DNA of 39,107 bases from CAZCBN01 sp964496975. Lineage in GTDB: Bacteria > Planctomycetota > Phycisphaerae > Phycisphaerales > UBA1924. Of the stretch, positions 24,529 to 32,967 are shown piece after piece (within the stretch, counting starts at the first letter, position 1; every line of letters starts with the position of its first letter). The notes below the pieces were generated by a model. That model did not search any database, was not told the origin of the DNA, and saw only the letters and a list, made by a program, of their open reading frames with translations. A program made the translations under genes and the position numbers. Where the stretch lies: the NCBI GenBank assembly GCA_964496975.1, contig CAZCBN010000016.1, positions 1 to 39,107 of the forward strand, read 5' to 3'.

Positions 24529-25953
24529 TCACTCCACCCGCTCGCAGCGAATCTCCATCCCGTTCTGGAACAGCGTCACCGCCGCAGACTTCCCGCCCTC
24601 TTCCGGCCCGTCAAACGCGAGCCGCGCGTCCACCTCGCGATACGCGAACACCGTCCCCCCCTGCGGCCACACCCGCAGCGCCGGCTGCCCGGGGATCTGC
24701 GCCATGAGCCGCTCCCCGTCGCGCGTCACGATGAACTTCACATCAAGCCGCTCGTTCTCGTACTCGCCCACGAGCGACTCGAGCAGCGCCCCCTCCACCG
24801 GCACGATCTTCGGCACCTGCACCGGCGCCGCCTGCATCCCCGCCGCCGCCTGAAACACCCGCTCCGCCGCGATCGTCACCGCCGGGTCGGCCCCGTTGCA
24901 CAGCACCACCACGGCCTGCCGCAACTCACCCGACACGAACAGCGCCGACGACGACCCGCCCGTCTGCCCGTTGTGCCAGCGCGTCTGCCCGTCCCCCGCG
25001 ATGTGCCACCCGGTCGCGATGGAGAACGAGCCCTGCGCGTCCGCCTGCCGCGCGAGCGTCGCCGAGATGGCCTCGTCAATCTCCCGCCCCTGCGGCGACA
25101 GCACCGCCTCGGCAAGCCGCATGAGGTCCCGCGCCGTCGACCGCACCGCCCCCGCCCCCGCGAGCGCGTCGAAGTCCCACGCCTTCGTCGGCACGCCACC
25201 CGCCTGGTGCGGCGGCGCAAACCGCGCCCGCTGCGACTCGCTCAGCGTGATCGCCGTGTCCGTCAGCCCCAATGGCCCGAGCACCCGCTCGCGCAGCGCC
25301 GCCTCGTACGGCACGCCGAGCCGCTGCGCCAGCGCGTCGCCCAAAAGCCCCGCGCCCAGGTTCGAATACTCGTACGTAGCCCCCGGCGCCCGCGGCAGGG
25401 CCAAGCCCCCGATGAACGCGTGCAGGTCGTCGCGCCCATAGTCCGCGAAGGGGTTTTCCACGTCCGCGGGCGAGATGTTCGCCGGCATCCGCGGCAGCCC
25501 GCTGCGGTGCGTCGCCAGCTCGCGAAGCGTCGGCACGCGGCCCTCGAAGGCCGGCGGCGCCACGCCCTCGGGCAGCAGCGACCCGATCGGGTCATCAAAC
25601 GACACCTCGCCCCGGCGCACGGCGTCCGAGAGCAGGATCGCCGTGAACACCTTGCTGATCGAGCCGATCTCGAACACCGTGTCCGGCGTCGGCGCCGCCA
25701 CGCCGCCCGGCGTCAGCGTGCCCACCGCGTGAAACTCCACCACGTCCCCGCGACGCACGCCGACCACCATGGAGGGCACGATCCCCCCTTGCACCAGCGG
25801 CCCGACGATGCGCCGCACCTCGGCCCCAAACTGCCCGTCCCCGTTCCCATCCCCGCCCGCGGGCTGCGCGCGCGCTGCTCCCGCCACAAGCCCCGACACC
25901 GCGAGCAGAACGACCGCGGCCGCCTCCACCAACCGAGAAATACCCCGCATCAT
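24529..25953 (-). CDS. Secreted serine beta-lactamase-fold hydrolase (class C/esterase-like)
   Basis: A protein of 474 residues with a signal peptide ending at AARAQP. It has the three motifs of the class C beta-lactamase/penicillin-binding fold: Ser98-x-x-Lys101 in GSISKVFTA, Tyr196-Ser-Asn in YEYSNLG, and HNGQTGG near residue 330, where KTG stands in true beta-lactamases. HxG in place of KTG is common in esterases and D-aminopeptidases of this fold, so antibiotic hydrolysis should not be assumed. The last 100 residues form a lipocalin-like or DUF3471-type domain. Tandem ATGs lie at 25953 and 25950. It begins 51 nt after the helicase stop, on the same strand, and may be cotranscribed with it. 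Confidence 0.87.
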   Translation of the reverse strand: MMRGISRLVEAAAVVLLAVSGLVAGAARAQPAGGDGNGDGQFGAEVRRIVGPLVQGGIVPSMVVGVRRGDVVEFHAVGTLTPGGVAAPTPDTVFEIGSISKVFTAILLSDAVRRGEVSFDDPIGSLLPEGVAPPAFEGRVPTLRELATHRSGLPRMPANISPADVENPFADYGRDDLHAFIGGLALPRAPGATYEYSNLGAGLLGDALAQRLGVPYEAALRERVLGPLGLTDTAITLSESQRARFAPPHQAGGVPTKAWDFDALAGAGAVRSTARDLMRLAEAVLSPQGREIDEAISATLARQADAQGSFSIATGWHIAGDGQTRWHNGQTGGSSSALFVSGELRQAVVVLCNGADPAVTIAAERVFQAAAGMQAAPVQVPKIVPVEGALLESLVGEYENERLDVKFIVTRDGERLMAQIPGQPALRVWPQGGTVFAYREVDARLAFDGPEEGGKSAAVTLFQNGMEIRCERVE

Positions 25954-26004
25954 CGCACACCCCCGTTCTGGATGGGACGCGACTCGTGCGCGCCCGCGTG
26001 GCCA

Positions 26005-28608
26005 TCACCCAAGCCGCGTCAATCGCGCGTACTCCAGCACAAGCGTCTTCTTCCCCGCGTCCTTGAACTTCACCTCGACCCGGGCCGTGCGGCCCGCGCC
26101 GCTCACCGTCAGCACTTCGCCCACGCCGAACTGCGGGTGCCGCACCCGCGAGCCCGGCGGGTAGGCGGAGCCGGCGCCCGCGCCGGCCGCGGCGGAACCG
26201 CTGGCCTCGGCCGCCTTCTGCGCGCGCAGGGCCGCGAGCTTCGCCTCAAACGCCGTGGGCCCGCGCCCGCTGCCGCCGAAGCCCGCGCCGCTGATCGACT
26301 GACCCCACGCGGGCGCACCACGCTCCTCGTCGTCGCCCAGGTCGTCCACGTACCCGCCGAGCGGGTCGGACTGGTCGCTGTGCACCACGTGCTCGCGGCC
26401 GATTTCGTCGAGAAACCGGCTGGGGATCGTGCGCTCGGAATAGCCGCGCACGCTCCGGTACTTGGCGCACGACAGGTGCAACTGCCGCATCGCCCGCGTG
26501 ATGCCGACGAATGCCAGCCGTCGCTCTTCTTCCAGCTCGGCCTCGCTCTCAAACGCGCGGCTGTGGGGCAGCACGCCCTCTTCGAGGCCGATCATGGCGA
26601 CCGCGCCGAACTCCAGGCCCTTCGCGGCGTGCAGCGTCATCAGCGTGACGGCGCCCTGCGCGGGGTCGGCCGCGTCGGCGTCGGCGACCAGCGACACCGT
26701 TTCCAGGTACGCGCGGAGCATCGCCAGCAGCGGGGGCGTCGCGGCCTGTGCGCCGCCCGCCGCGGCGTCGGCGCCTGGGAAGGCCACTGGGTCGGCGTTC
26801 GGGTCGTACTCCTCCTCGAACTTCGCCGCCGCCGAGATCAACTCGTCGAGGTTGTCGAGCCGCTCCTCGTCGGCCTCGTTCTGGCTCGCGGCGGCCTGCT
26901 TCTGGTAGTGCGCGCGCAGGCCGGACTCTTCGATCACACGCTCTACCAGCTCGTGCAGGCTGCTGGCGACGCTCTCGCCCAAAAAACTCCCCGCGCCCGT
27001 CCACCCGTCGATCATCTGCACGAACGCCTCCGCGGCGTTGTGTGCGCGGCTGGATAGATCCGCGAACGTGCGCACGCGGCGCACGGCCTCGAACACCGGC
27101 GTCCCCATCTGCGCCGCCGCCCCCTGGAGCCGGGTGATGGTCTTGTCCCCAAGCCCCCGGGCCGGCGTGTTGATGATGCGCTCGAGGCTCACGTCGTCCG
27201 CGGGGTTCGCGACGACGCGCAGGTAGCCGAGGGCGTTCTTCACCTCTTCGCGCTGGTAGAAGGCCGTGCCGCGGGCGATGACGTAGGGCACGCCGGCCCG
27301 GCGCAGCTCGTCCTCGATTACGCGGGAGAGGCTGTTGGTGCGGTAGAACACGGCCATCTCGCGCCACGCGAGCGCGCGCGAGGGGTCTTTGGCCCCGTCG
27401 GCCTGCACGCCCTCGTGCCGTGCGCGAAGCCAGTCGCACACGAGGCTCGCCTCGTGCTGCTCGTCGCGGCAGATCACCGCGAGGATGCGCTCGCCGCCGG
27501 GCCTTGTCGTGAACAGGGGCTTGTCCTTGCGGCGCTGGTTGTGCTTGATGAGCGTGTCGGCGATGGAGAGGATGGGCTGCGTGGAGCGGAAGTTCTCGCC
27601 CAGCATGATGACGCGGCAGCCGGGGAAGGCGTCTTCAAAGTCCAGGATGTTCGCGATGTCGGCGCCGCGCCAGCCGTAGATGGCCTGGTCCGGGTCGCCC
27701 ACGACGCAGATGTTGGGGCCGGCGCGTGCGGTGGGGGCGGGCGCGGCTGGGGCGTCCCACGAGGGGCGGAAGCCGCCGGCCGCGGGCTGCGGGCGTGCGC
27801 CCTCGCCGGCGAGCAGGCGGGCGATCTCGAACTGGGCCTTGTTCGTGTCCTGGTACTCGTCGATCATCAGGAAGCGCCAGCGGTCCTGGCACTCGCGGCG
27901 GACCTGCTCGCTCGTGCGCAGCATCTGCGCGGTGAGGAGGAGGAGGTCGTCAAAGTCGATCGCGCCGGCCTTGCGCATCGCGGCGTCGTAGGCCGTGTAG
28001 ATGCGGGCGATCTGCTTGGCGTAGAAGTCGGTGGCGCGCTGCTCGTACGCGTGCGCATCGAGCAGGTCGTTCTTCGCGTTGCTCACCGCGGTCAGGATGG
28101 TGCGCGGCGGCCAGTTGGTGGTGCTGAGGTCGAGCTCGCCCAGCGTGCGCTTCATCAGGGCGTTCTGGTCGGCGGTGTCGTAGATCGTGAAGTCGGGCTT
28201 GAGGCCCGGGATCTTCGCGACATCGGCGTAGCGGCGGAGGAGGCGGGCGCACAGCGCGTGGAACGTGCTGATGGTCAGGCCGCGGATGTTGCGCGGGGCG
28301 CCGCCGGACGGGCGATACGACGGTCCCACCGGGTCCGCATGGGAAGGTTCGGCGTCGCCCAGGATGAGCGTGTGCACGCGTTCGCGCATCTCGCCGGCGG
28401 CTTTGTTGGTGAAGGTGAGCGCGAGCACGGCCCACGGGGGCACGCCGTCGGCGATGAGACGGGCGATGCGACGCGTGATGACGCGGGTCTTGCCGGAGCC
28501 CGCGGCGGCGAGGATGAGAAGCGGGCCCTCGCCGTGCAGCACGGCCTGTTGCTGCGGCGGCGTGAGGCCCTGGAGCAGGGCGTGGTGTCGGTCGGGGGCG
28601 TCGTGCAT
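26005..28608 (-). CDS. pcrA: UvrD/PcrA-type superfamily 1A DNA helicase
   Basis: A 3'-5' helicase of 867 residues used in excision repair and in clearing RecA or replication conflicts. Motifs in order: the Q-motif near GLTPPQQQAVLHGEGP; Walker A AAAGSGKT (34-41); Ia ALTFTNKAAGEM; II LMIDEYQDTN; III VVGDPDQAIYGWRGAD; IV GENFRSTQPIL; V VTLMTLHAAKGLEF; and VI RRLAFVGITRAM. The C-terminus has the PcrA-like Tudor segment, GSRVRHPQFGVGEVL, followed by a short tail. A Pro/Ala-rich insertion before motif III (AAPAPTARAG) is unusual. ATG 28608 was chosen because homology begins at once, and no ribosome-binding site is visible. Confidence 0.95.
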   Translation of the reverse strand: MHDAPDRHHALLQGLTPPQQQAVLHGEGPLLILAAAGSGKTRVITRRIARLIADGVPPWAVLALTFTNKAAGEMRERVHTLILGDAEPSHADPVGPSYRPSGGAPRNIRGLTISTFHALCARLLRRYADVAKIPGLKPDFTIYDTADQNALMKRTLGELDLSTTNWPPRTILTAVSNAKNDLLDAHAYEQRATDFYAKQIARIYTAYDAAMRKAGAIDFDDLLLLTAQMLRTSEQVRRECQDRWRFLMIDEYQDTNKAQFEIARLLAGEGARPQPAAGGFRPSWDAPAAPAPTARAGPNICVVGDPDQAIYGWRGADIANILDFEDAFPGCRVIMLGENFRSTQPILSIADTLIKHNQRRKDKPLFTTRPGGERILAVICRDEQHEASLVCDWLRARHEGVQADGAKDPSRALAWREMAVFYRTNSLSRVIEDELRRAGVPYVIARGTAFYQREEVKNALGYLRVVANPADDVSLERIINTPARGLGDKTITRLQGAAAQMGTPVFEAVRRVRTFADLSSRAHNAAEAFVQMIDGWTGAGSFLGESVASSLHELVERVIEESGLRAHYQKQAAASQNEADEERLDNLDELISAAAKFEEEYDPNADPVAFPGADAAAGGAQAATPPLLAMLRAYLETVSLVADADAADPAQGAVTLMTLHAAKGLEFGAVAMIGLEEGVLPHSRAFESEAELEEERRLAFVGITRAMRQLHLSCAKYRSVRGYSERTIPSRFLDEIGREHVVHSDQSDPLGGYVDDLGDDEERGAPAWGQSISGAGFGGSGRGPTAFEAKLAALRAQKAAEASGSAAAGAGAGSAYPPGSRVRHPQFGVGEVLTVSGAGRTARVEVKFKDAGKKTLVLEYARLTRLG

Positions 28609-28697
28609 CGCGGGATGGTTGGCGCGCGGGGAGGGCGGCGGAGGGGTGGGGCCGTTGCGGGGCCGTTGTGGGGCGGGTGCGGGGTTGGCAGCCGCTC

Positions 28698-28720
28698 GGC
28701 CCAGGCTGCAAGCCTGGGCC
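28698..28720. repeat. Perfect palindromic hairpin element
   Basis: Arms ggcccaggct (28698-28707) and agcctgggcc (28711-28720) flank the loop gca and are followed by accagagc. Hairpins built on a C-C-A-G-G-C-T-G-x-A-A-G-C-C-T-G-G core recur between genes in planctomycete genomes as far as I recall. The loop has no T-run after it on either strand, so it is unlikely to be a terminator. Confidence 0.75.
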
Positions 28721-28763
28721 ACCAGAGCCGTTCGGGCCTCCAGAGTTGCCTGGGCCCCAAAGT

Positions 28764-28789
28764 CACCGGGGACACCGGGGACACCGGGG
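28764..28789 (+). repeat. Short tandem repeat caccgggga
   Basis: Three 9-nt units (the last one base short) lie 30 nt before the stop codon of the astacin-like gene, in the gap between it and the helicase start. The sequence has no coding role. Confidence 0.85.
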
Positions 28790-28818
28790 CGGCCGGTCGC
28801 GGCGCTTTGCGGCGGCGG

Positions 28819-30030
28819 TTAGCAGCCCGCGTCGAAGGCGCGGAGGTACGCGAGCGCGTCGAAGAAGTCGATCACGCCGCTGGCGTCGAAGTCGGCCCCG
28901 GGGCTCTGGCCGCTGATGAGCGTGAGGAGGGCGGCGACGTCGTCTTGGTCGAGGCCCGCGGGGGCCGCGAGGTCGAGCCCGCAGGCGGCGGAGACGTCCA
29001 GCCGGCGGGTCTCGAGCGGGCGGGGGCGGTTCGTGCCGCGGTCGTTGGTGGCGGTGACGCGCCAGAAGAGCGGGCCCGCGCTCGCGGGCGCGATAAAGGT
29101 GTGCTCGGCGGCCGTGGTCACGGTGTTCACGATCGGGTTGCGGAAGGCGATGTTGGTGGAGACCTCGACGCGGTAGCTGTCGGCGAGCTCGGCCGTGGAC
29201 CAGCGGAGGCGGACGGGGCCGCGGCGCGGGAGGGCGCTGTTCGCGGCGGGGGAGATGAAGTCAAAGGGGCCGGGGATCGGGTCGCCGCCGTAGATGGTGT
29301 AGAGGGCCCAGATGTCGCCGTTGCTGGGGCCGGTGTAGTTAAAGACCCAGTCGCCCATGCGCGACTCCCACGCGGCCTGGTACTCGGGCCTCGGGCGCAG
29401 GTTCACGGTGGCGCCGGGCGCGAGGGAGAAGGTGCCCGGGTAGTGCGAGACGGAGTCGAAGTCGTACGGGCCGATGGGCGTGGCGGAGGCGATCAGGGTG
29501 TAGTTGCCCTCGCGGCCCGGGGCGATGGCGGCGGGGATGACCTCGACGAAGGCGTCGCGGTCGGCGCGTTGCTGCTCGTGGAAGAGGCCCAGGGTGTGCA
29601 GCAGCTCATGGCAGATGAGGCCCGGGCTGTCCCACGCGTTGATGTTCACCACGCCGCCGGCGGTGGCGCCGACGGTCGCGCTGTTGCCGCTGGCGGAGTT
29701 GCGGATGGTGATCCACTGCGGCTCGTTGCCGACGCGGGGGACGAAGCGGGCGTTGCACCAGAACTCCAGGTCGTTCATCACGGCCCGGGCGCGGTTGCGG
29801 TTTTGTGGGATCACATCGGCCGCGAAGTCGTAGGGGATGATGCCGTTGGGCCAGGGGTCATTCGCCGAGGTGGCGCGGCCGGGGGCGTGCAGCACGGTGC
29901 AGTCGTGGTCGGCGTGGGGGCGCAGGCGGCTCAGCAGGGGCTGGGCCGGGGCGAGCGCCGCGGCCTGCACAAGGGCGATCGACGCCGCGAGGGCGGCAGC
30001 GGAGCGGGACGGCGCGGTCATTGGTCGCAT
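28819..30030 (-). CDS. Secreted astacin-like zinc metalloprotease with C-terminal GC tail
   Basis: A protein of 403 residues. A signal peptide (AALAASIALVQAAALAPAQP) precedes an M12A-like catalytic domain. The extended zinc motif is HELLHTLGLFHEQQRADRD (141-159), with three His ligands, the catalytic Glu142 and the astacin HEQxRxDRD extension. The Met-turn reads DSVSHY (192-197), with Ser195 where nearly all astacins have Met; the following Tyr197 is kept. A fibronectin-like domain (about 255-345) follows. The end CGLDLAAPAG... FFDALAYLRAFDAGC matches the tails of the glycoside hydrolase and the peroxidase. ATG 30030 was preferred over 30102 because TACCGT ends nine bases before it and the signal peptide then starts directly. 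Confidence 0.83.
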   Translation of the reverse strand: MRPMTAPSRSAAALAASIALVQAAALAPAQPLLSRLRPHADHDCTVLHAPGRATSANDPWPNGIIPYDFAADVIPQNRNRARAVMNDLEFWCNARFVPRVGNEPQWITIRNSASGNSATVGATAGGVVNINAWDSPGLICHELLHTLGLFHEQQRADRDAFVEVIPAAIAPGREGNYTLIASATPIGPYDFDSVSHYPGTFSLAPGATVNLRPRPEYQAAWESRMGDWVFNYTGPSNGDIWALYTIYGGDPIPGPFDFISPAANSALPRRGPVRLRWSTAELADSYRVEVSTNIAFRNPIVNTVTTAAEHTFIAPASAGPLFWRVTATNDRGTNRPRPLETRRLDVSAACGLDLAAPAGLDQDDVAALLTLISGQSPGADFDASGVIDFFDALAYLRAFDAGC

Positions 30031-30039
30031 GGTGCGGGC

Positions 30040-30045
30040 ACGGTA
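30040..30045 (-). promoter_or_regulatory. -10 element (TACCGT) for the astacin-like gene
   Basis: On the - strand TACCGT ends nine bases before ATG 30030, which lacks a ribosome-binding site. The implied leader is at most a few bases. Confidence 0.4.
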
Positions 30046-30144
30046 CCGCAGTGCGCGGCGCGTGTTGAAGCCTCGGCGATGACATTCACGCAAGTTGAAC
30101 ACGGCGGGCGCACGCGGCGGGGTCGTGCGTTGGGGTCGTGCGGT

Positions 30145-30155
30145 GGGGGGGGGGG
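30145..30155 (+). repeat. Homopolymer of 11 G
   Basis: An uninterrupted run of 11 G on the + strand lies between the astacin-like gene and the transporter gene, both on -. It is outside coding sequence and about 110 nt upstream of the protease start. Such tracts are prone to slippage. Confidence 0.9.
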
Positions 30156-30191
30156 CGTGCTGTGCGGCCCAGCGCCGCGGCGGAGGGTGGT

Positions 30192-32312
30192 CTAGGCCTG
30201 CGGGGGCGTTGGCTTGGTGGGTTCTTCACGGGCGGGGGCTTCGGCGGGGGCGTCGGTGGGGGCTTCGGCGTGGTCGTCGTGTGGGGCGGCGGCGGGCTCG
30301 GGGATGAGCAGCTTGCTGGGGTGCGGGTCGCTGCCGCTGCGGGTGATGAGGGCGATGTCGTCGGGCAGGTGCGTGGCGACCTGGGAGACGACGTCGCCCT
30401 GCAGCTTGCGGCTCAGCAGATTCCGGCGGCTCTTGCCGAGGATGACGGTGTCGCAGCCGTAGGTGACGGTGTGGTCGAGGATCTCCTCGGCGATGTTGGG
30501 GCTGACGACGTAGATGGGGACGACGGGGACGCCGTTGGCCTTGCCGAGCAGGGCGACCGAGCCGAGGGCTTCCTGCGCGTCGCGGTCGGAGTCGATGGTG
30601 GGGAGCTGGCCGGGCCTGAGATCCATGATGCGAATGGGGCGGATGAAGAGCACGAACAAGGTGGCGTTCCGCCGGCGGGCGATGTCAACGGCGAACTCGG
30701 CCTGGAAGCGTCCTCGGGCGGCGAGCATGACGCGGGGCTTGTCCGGGTCGATGCGGAGCTTCTCGCTGCTCGCGCGGACCTCGGCGAGCCACCCGGTGAT
30801 CGGCTCCGGCAGCGGGGCGGCGGAGGCACCCTTGCTCGCACGGACGACGGCTCGGCTCCCGAGGACGAGGGCGATGAGCGATCCGCTGAACGCGGTCGAG
30901 ACGGGCTCGGTGACGGCGATCGTGGCGGTGATGGCGAAGAGGAGCGTGCCGATGGCCGCCATCGCGACCCTTGCGCCGGTCGTGATGTCGAGCGAGCGGT
31001 TCCCGACGCATGAGAGGATCGTGACGGTGATGGCTCCGCAGACGCCGAGGACGTACAACTCGGCGAGGACGGTGACGTCGCGTTCCACGGCGATGACGGC
31101 CAGCGGGGCAACGATCGCCACGATGAGGCCGATCCAGGGCACGCCGGAGAAGTTGAGCCTGGTGAGCGAGCCGGGGAGCTCGCGGTCCTGGCCCATCGCG
31201 AAGAGGACGGAGACGGTGGCCATGACGGCGGTGTTGCTCGCGCTGATCAGGAGCAGGCCGAAGATCACGCCCGCGATCTGGCCCACGAGCGATCCGGCCG
31301 CGGGGCCGAAGAACCGTGCGACGCTTCGCTCCGTCACGATCTTCATCGAGGCGTTGGTGTACCGCTCCGTCTCGGCCTCGTAGGCGGCGAGTCCGTCGTA
31401 GGCCGCCCGTTGCGACGCGTCGAGTTGGGCGAGTTGGTCGTCGGTGAGTTCGAGGGGCTCGTCGGGCGTGAGGCCCGAGCGATCGCTGAGCGTCTCGAGG
31501 AAGGCGGCCCGCTGCTCGACGATGCGGATCTCGTCGGGGTGCGTGCTCTCCGCCAGGGTGCGGCCGCCGGCGGAGTAATCGAGCCCGGCCAGCGCGAGCC
31601 CGAACACAAGGTTCAGGGCCACGACCTCGATCGCCACGGGCCAGATGGTGCGCTTCGCCGTTCGGTGCACGGGCTGCTTCATCAGGCCCGTCATGTTCGC
31701 CACAGCCTCAACACCCGCGAGAGCGAGGCAAATCCGGGTGAAGTTCACCCACGCGTGCTGCGGCGAGGTCTGCGTGAAATAGTCAAGGCTGATGGTCTGC
31801 ACGCCCTTCGCGAAGAACGGCAGGCATAGCAGCCCCACCACCGCCGACATGCCCAACGCCGCGAACGCAACGATCAGCGCAAGCCGGCCGGCCGACCTCG
31901 CCCCGAGCCAGTTCACTGCGCCCAGCGCGAGGAGCACGAGCACGCACAGCGGAAGCTCCAGGTCTCCGTGAAGCCCGAAGTAGTGCAGCGCCTCGACCAC
32001 GCTGATCGCCGCGGTCATGATGTAGCCCGAGAGCAGCAGCGTTGCGCCGACCAGCGCGAGGATCGGGCTGATCTGCCGCGCCGCCGTGTACACCCCGCCC
32101 CCGTCGGGGAAACTCCGGCAGACCACGGTGTAGGCCCAAGCCACGGCCGCCATCAGCAGGCCGATCACCGTCAGGTAGAGCACGCTGGCGTGGCCCGTGT
32201 AGAGGAAGGCCAGACCGAGCACGTACAGACGGCTCGTCCCCCAGTCGCCGTAGAGCAACGGTCCGGCGTGGAACCACTTCAGGTCGCGTGGGCGGCTTTC
32301 GGCAACAAGCAT
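30192..32312 (-). CDS. APC-superfamily amino acid permease fused to a UspA domain
   Basis: A protein of 706 residues. It starts with the APC permease signature region FHAGPLLYGDWGTSRLYVLG, followed by about 12 hydrophobic segments. These include FPDGGGVYTAARQISPILALVGATLLLSGYI and LALAGVEAVANMTG. A loop of about 85 charged residues (STHPDEIRIVEQ... SMKIVTERSV) interrupts the membrane domain between two helices. After residue 500 comes a universal-stress-protein domain ending in TVILGKSRRNLLSRKLQGDVVSQVATHLP, whose G-K-S-x(9)-G pattern is the nucleotide-binding loop. The arrangement suggests amino acid or related solute uptake gated by a cytoplasmic nucleotide sensor. The tail is Pro/Ala/Glu-rich. 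ATG 32312 is the only ATG near the first helix. Confidence 0.87.
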   Translation of the reverse strand: MLVAESRPRDLKWFHAGPLLYGDWGTSRLYVLGLAFLYTGHASVLYLTVIGLLMAAVAWAYTVVCRSFPDGGGVYTAARQISPILALVGATLLLSGYIMTAAISVVEALHYFGLHGDLELPLCVLVLLALGAVNWLGARSAGRLALIVAFAALGMSAVVGLLCLPFFAKGVQTISLDYFTQTSPQHAWVNFTRICLALAGVEAVANMTGLMKQPVHRTAKRTIWPVAIEVVALNLVFGLALAGLDYSAGGRTLAESTHPDEIRIVEQRAAFLETLSDRSGLTPDEPLELTDDQLAQLDASQRAAYDGLAAYEAETERYTNASMKIVTERSVARFFGPAAGSLVGQIAGVIFGLLLISASNTAVMATVSVLFAMGQDRELPGSLTRLNFSGVPWIGLIVAIVAPLAVIAVERDVTVLAELYVLGVCGAITVTILSCVGNRSLDITTGARVAMAAIGTLLFAITATIAVTEPVSTAFSGSLIALVLGSRAVVRASKGASAAPLPEPITGWLAEVRASSEKLRIDPDKPRVMLAARGRFQAEFAVDIARRRNATLFVLFIRPIRIMDLRPGQLPTIDSDRDAQEALGSVALLGKANGVPVVPIYVVSPNIAEEILDHTVTYGCDTVILGKSRRNLLSRKLQGDVVSQVATHLPDDIALITRSGSDPHPSKLLIPEPAAAPHDDHAEAPTDAPAEAPAREEPTKPTPPQA

Positions 32313-32967
32313 GGTGGGGGTGCCTGAGCAGGGCGGGGCGCGTCGCGCCCGCCGCTCGGCCAAGGGTCTCGCGGCCGCCGCGCCGCGTGACGCGCCTGGC
32401 CCACCGTCAGTGCCCCGTTCGGGTGGTGGGGCTGCCCGGATGGTAGCAGTTGGCGCGACCTTGCGGGCCGCGCTGATGTCCGCCCCCGACCCGGCCGACA
32501 ATCGACGACGATCAAGCCTCTGGCGCGGCGCTCAGGCCCGCGCGCTCTCCCGGGGTCGGCGCCGCGCGATGCTCCGCGCGGCCTTGCGACCGAGATGCGA
32601 CGGACAGTGCGTTTCGCTACGATCCGCCGCGGCCCTCCCACCGTACAGACGGGGTGGGTGATCGAATCGTGCGTGCCGCGGGGCTTCCCGCGTGAAGATG
32701 GGCCGCGAAACTAGGTATTTGTTGTGATGCCGGTTGGCGTACAGCCGGGTTCGCGCGTTTGAGGGGATCGGCTTTGTGGGTGCGGGCGCCCGGCCTCGCG
32801 TGCTTCGAAAGTGCTTCTGGGAGCGCGTTTGTTGCCGCGGGTCAGTCGACGAAGCGGCGCGATGAGGGCATGTTCTTCCCCGGGGCACGCCGCCGCCGGG
32901 GAATGGACCGGTGGGGTCGAGCGTCCGGAGCGACTGGGCTTCGGCGTCGTGTGATGGGTGATCTGCT
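32313..32967. other. 655-nt intergenic region between divergent genes
   Basis: It separates the transporter (-) from the protein kinase (+). No ORF with recognisable protein features or codon bias is seen. A 70-codon frame from TTG 32759 ends in a TGA overlapping the kinase GTG as GTGA. It has no ribosome-binding site, so I do not call it a gene. The most AT-rich part, around 32710-32735, is where a promoter would be expected, but no clear -35/-10 pair is present. Confidence 0.4.

Noticed and set aside
24529..25953. Antibiotic-resistance beta-lactamase
   Set aside because: The third motif is HNG rather than KTG and a C-terminal lipocalin-like domain is present, so it fits the broad esterase/peptidase group better.
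28698..28720. Intrinsic terminator for the astacin-like gene or the helicase
   Set aside because: The hairpin is upstream of the helicase start, beyond the start side of that gene, and lies before the astacin stop on the - strand's far side without any T-run on either strand.
27415..30195. 926-codon + strand frame across the helicase and protease genes
   Set aside because: It runs antisense through two genes with complete motif sets and is low-complexity throughout.
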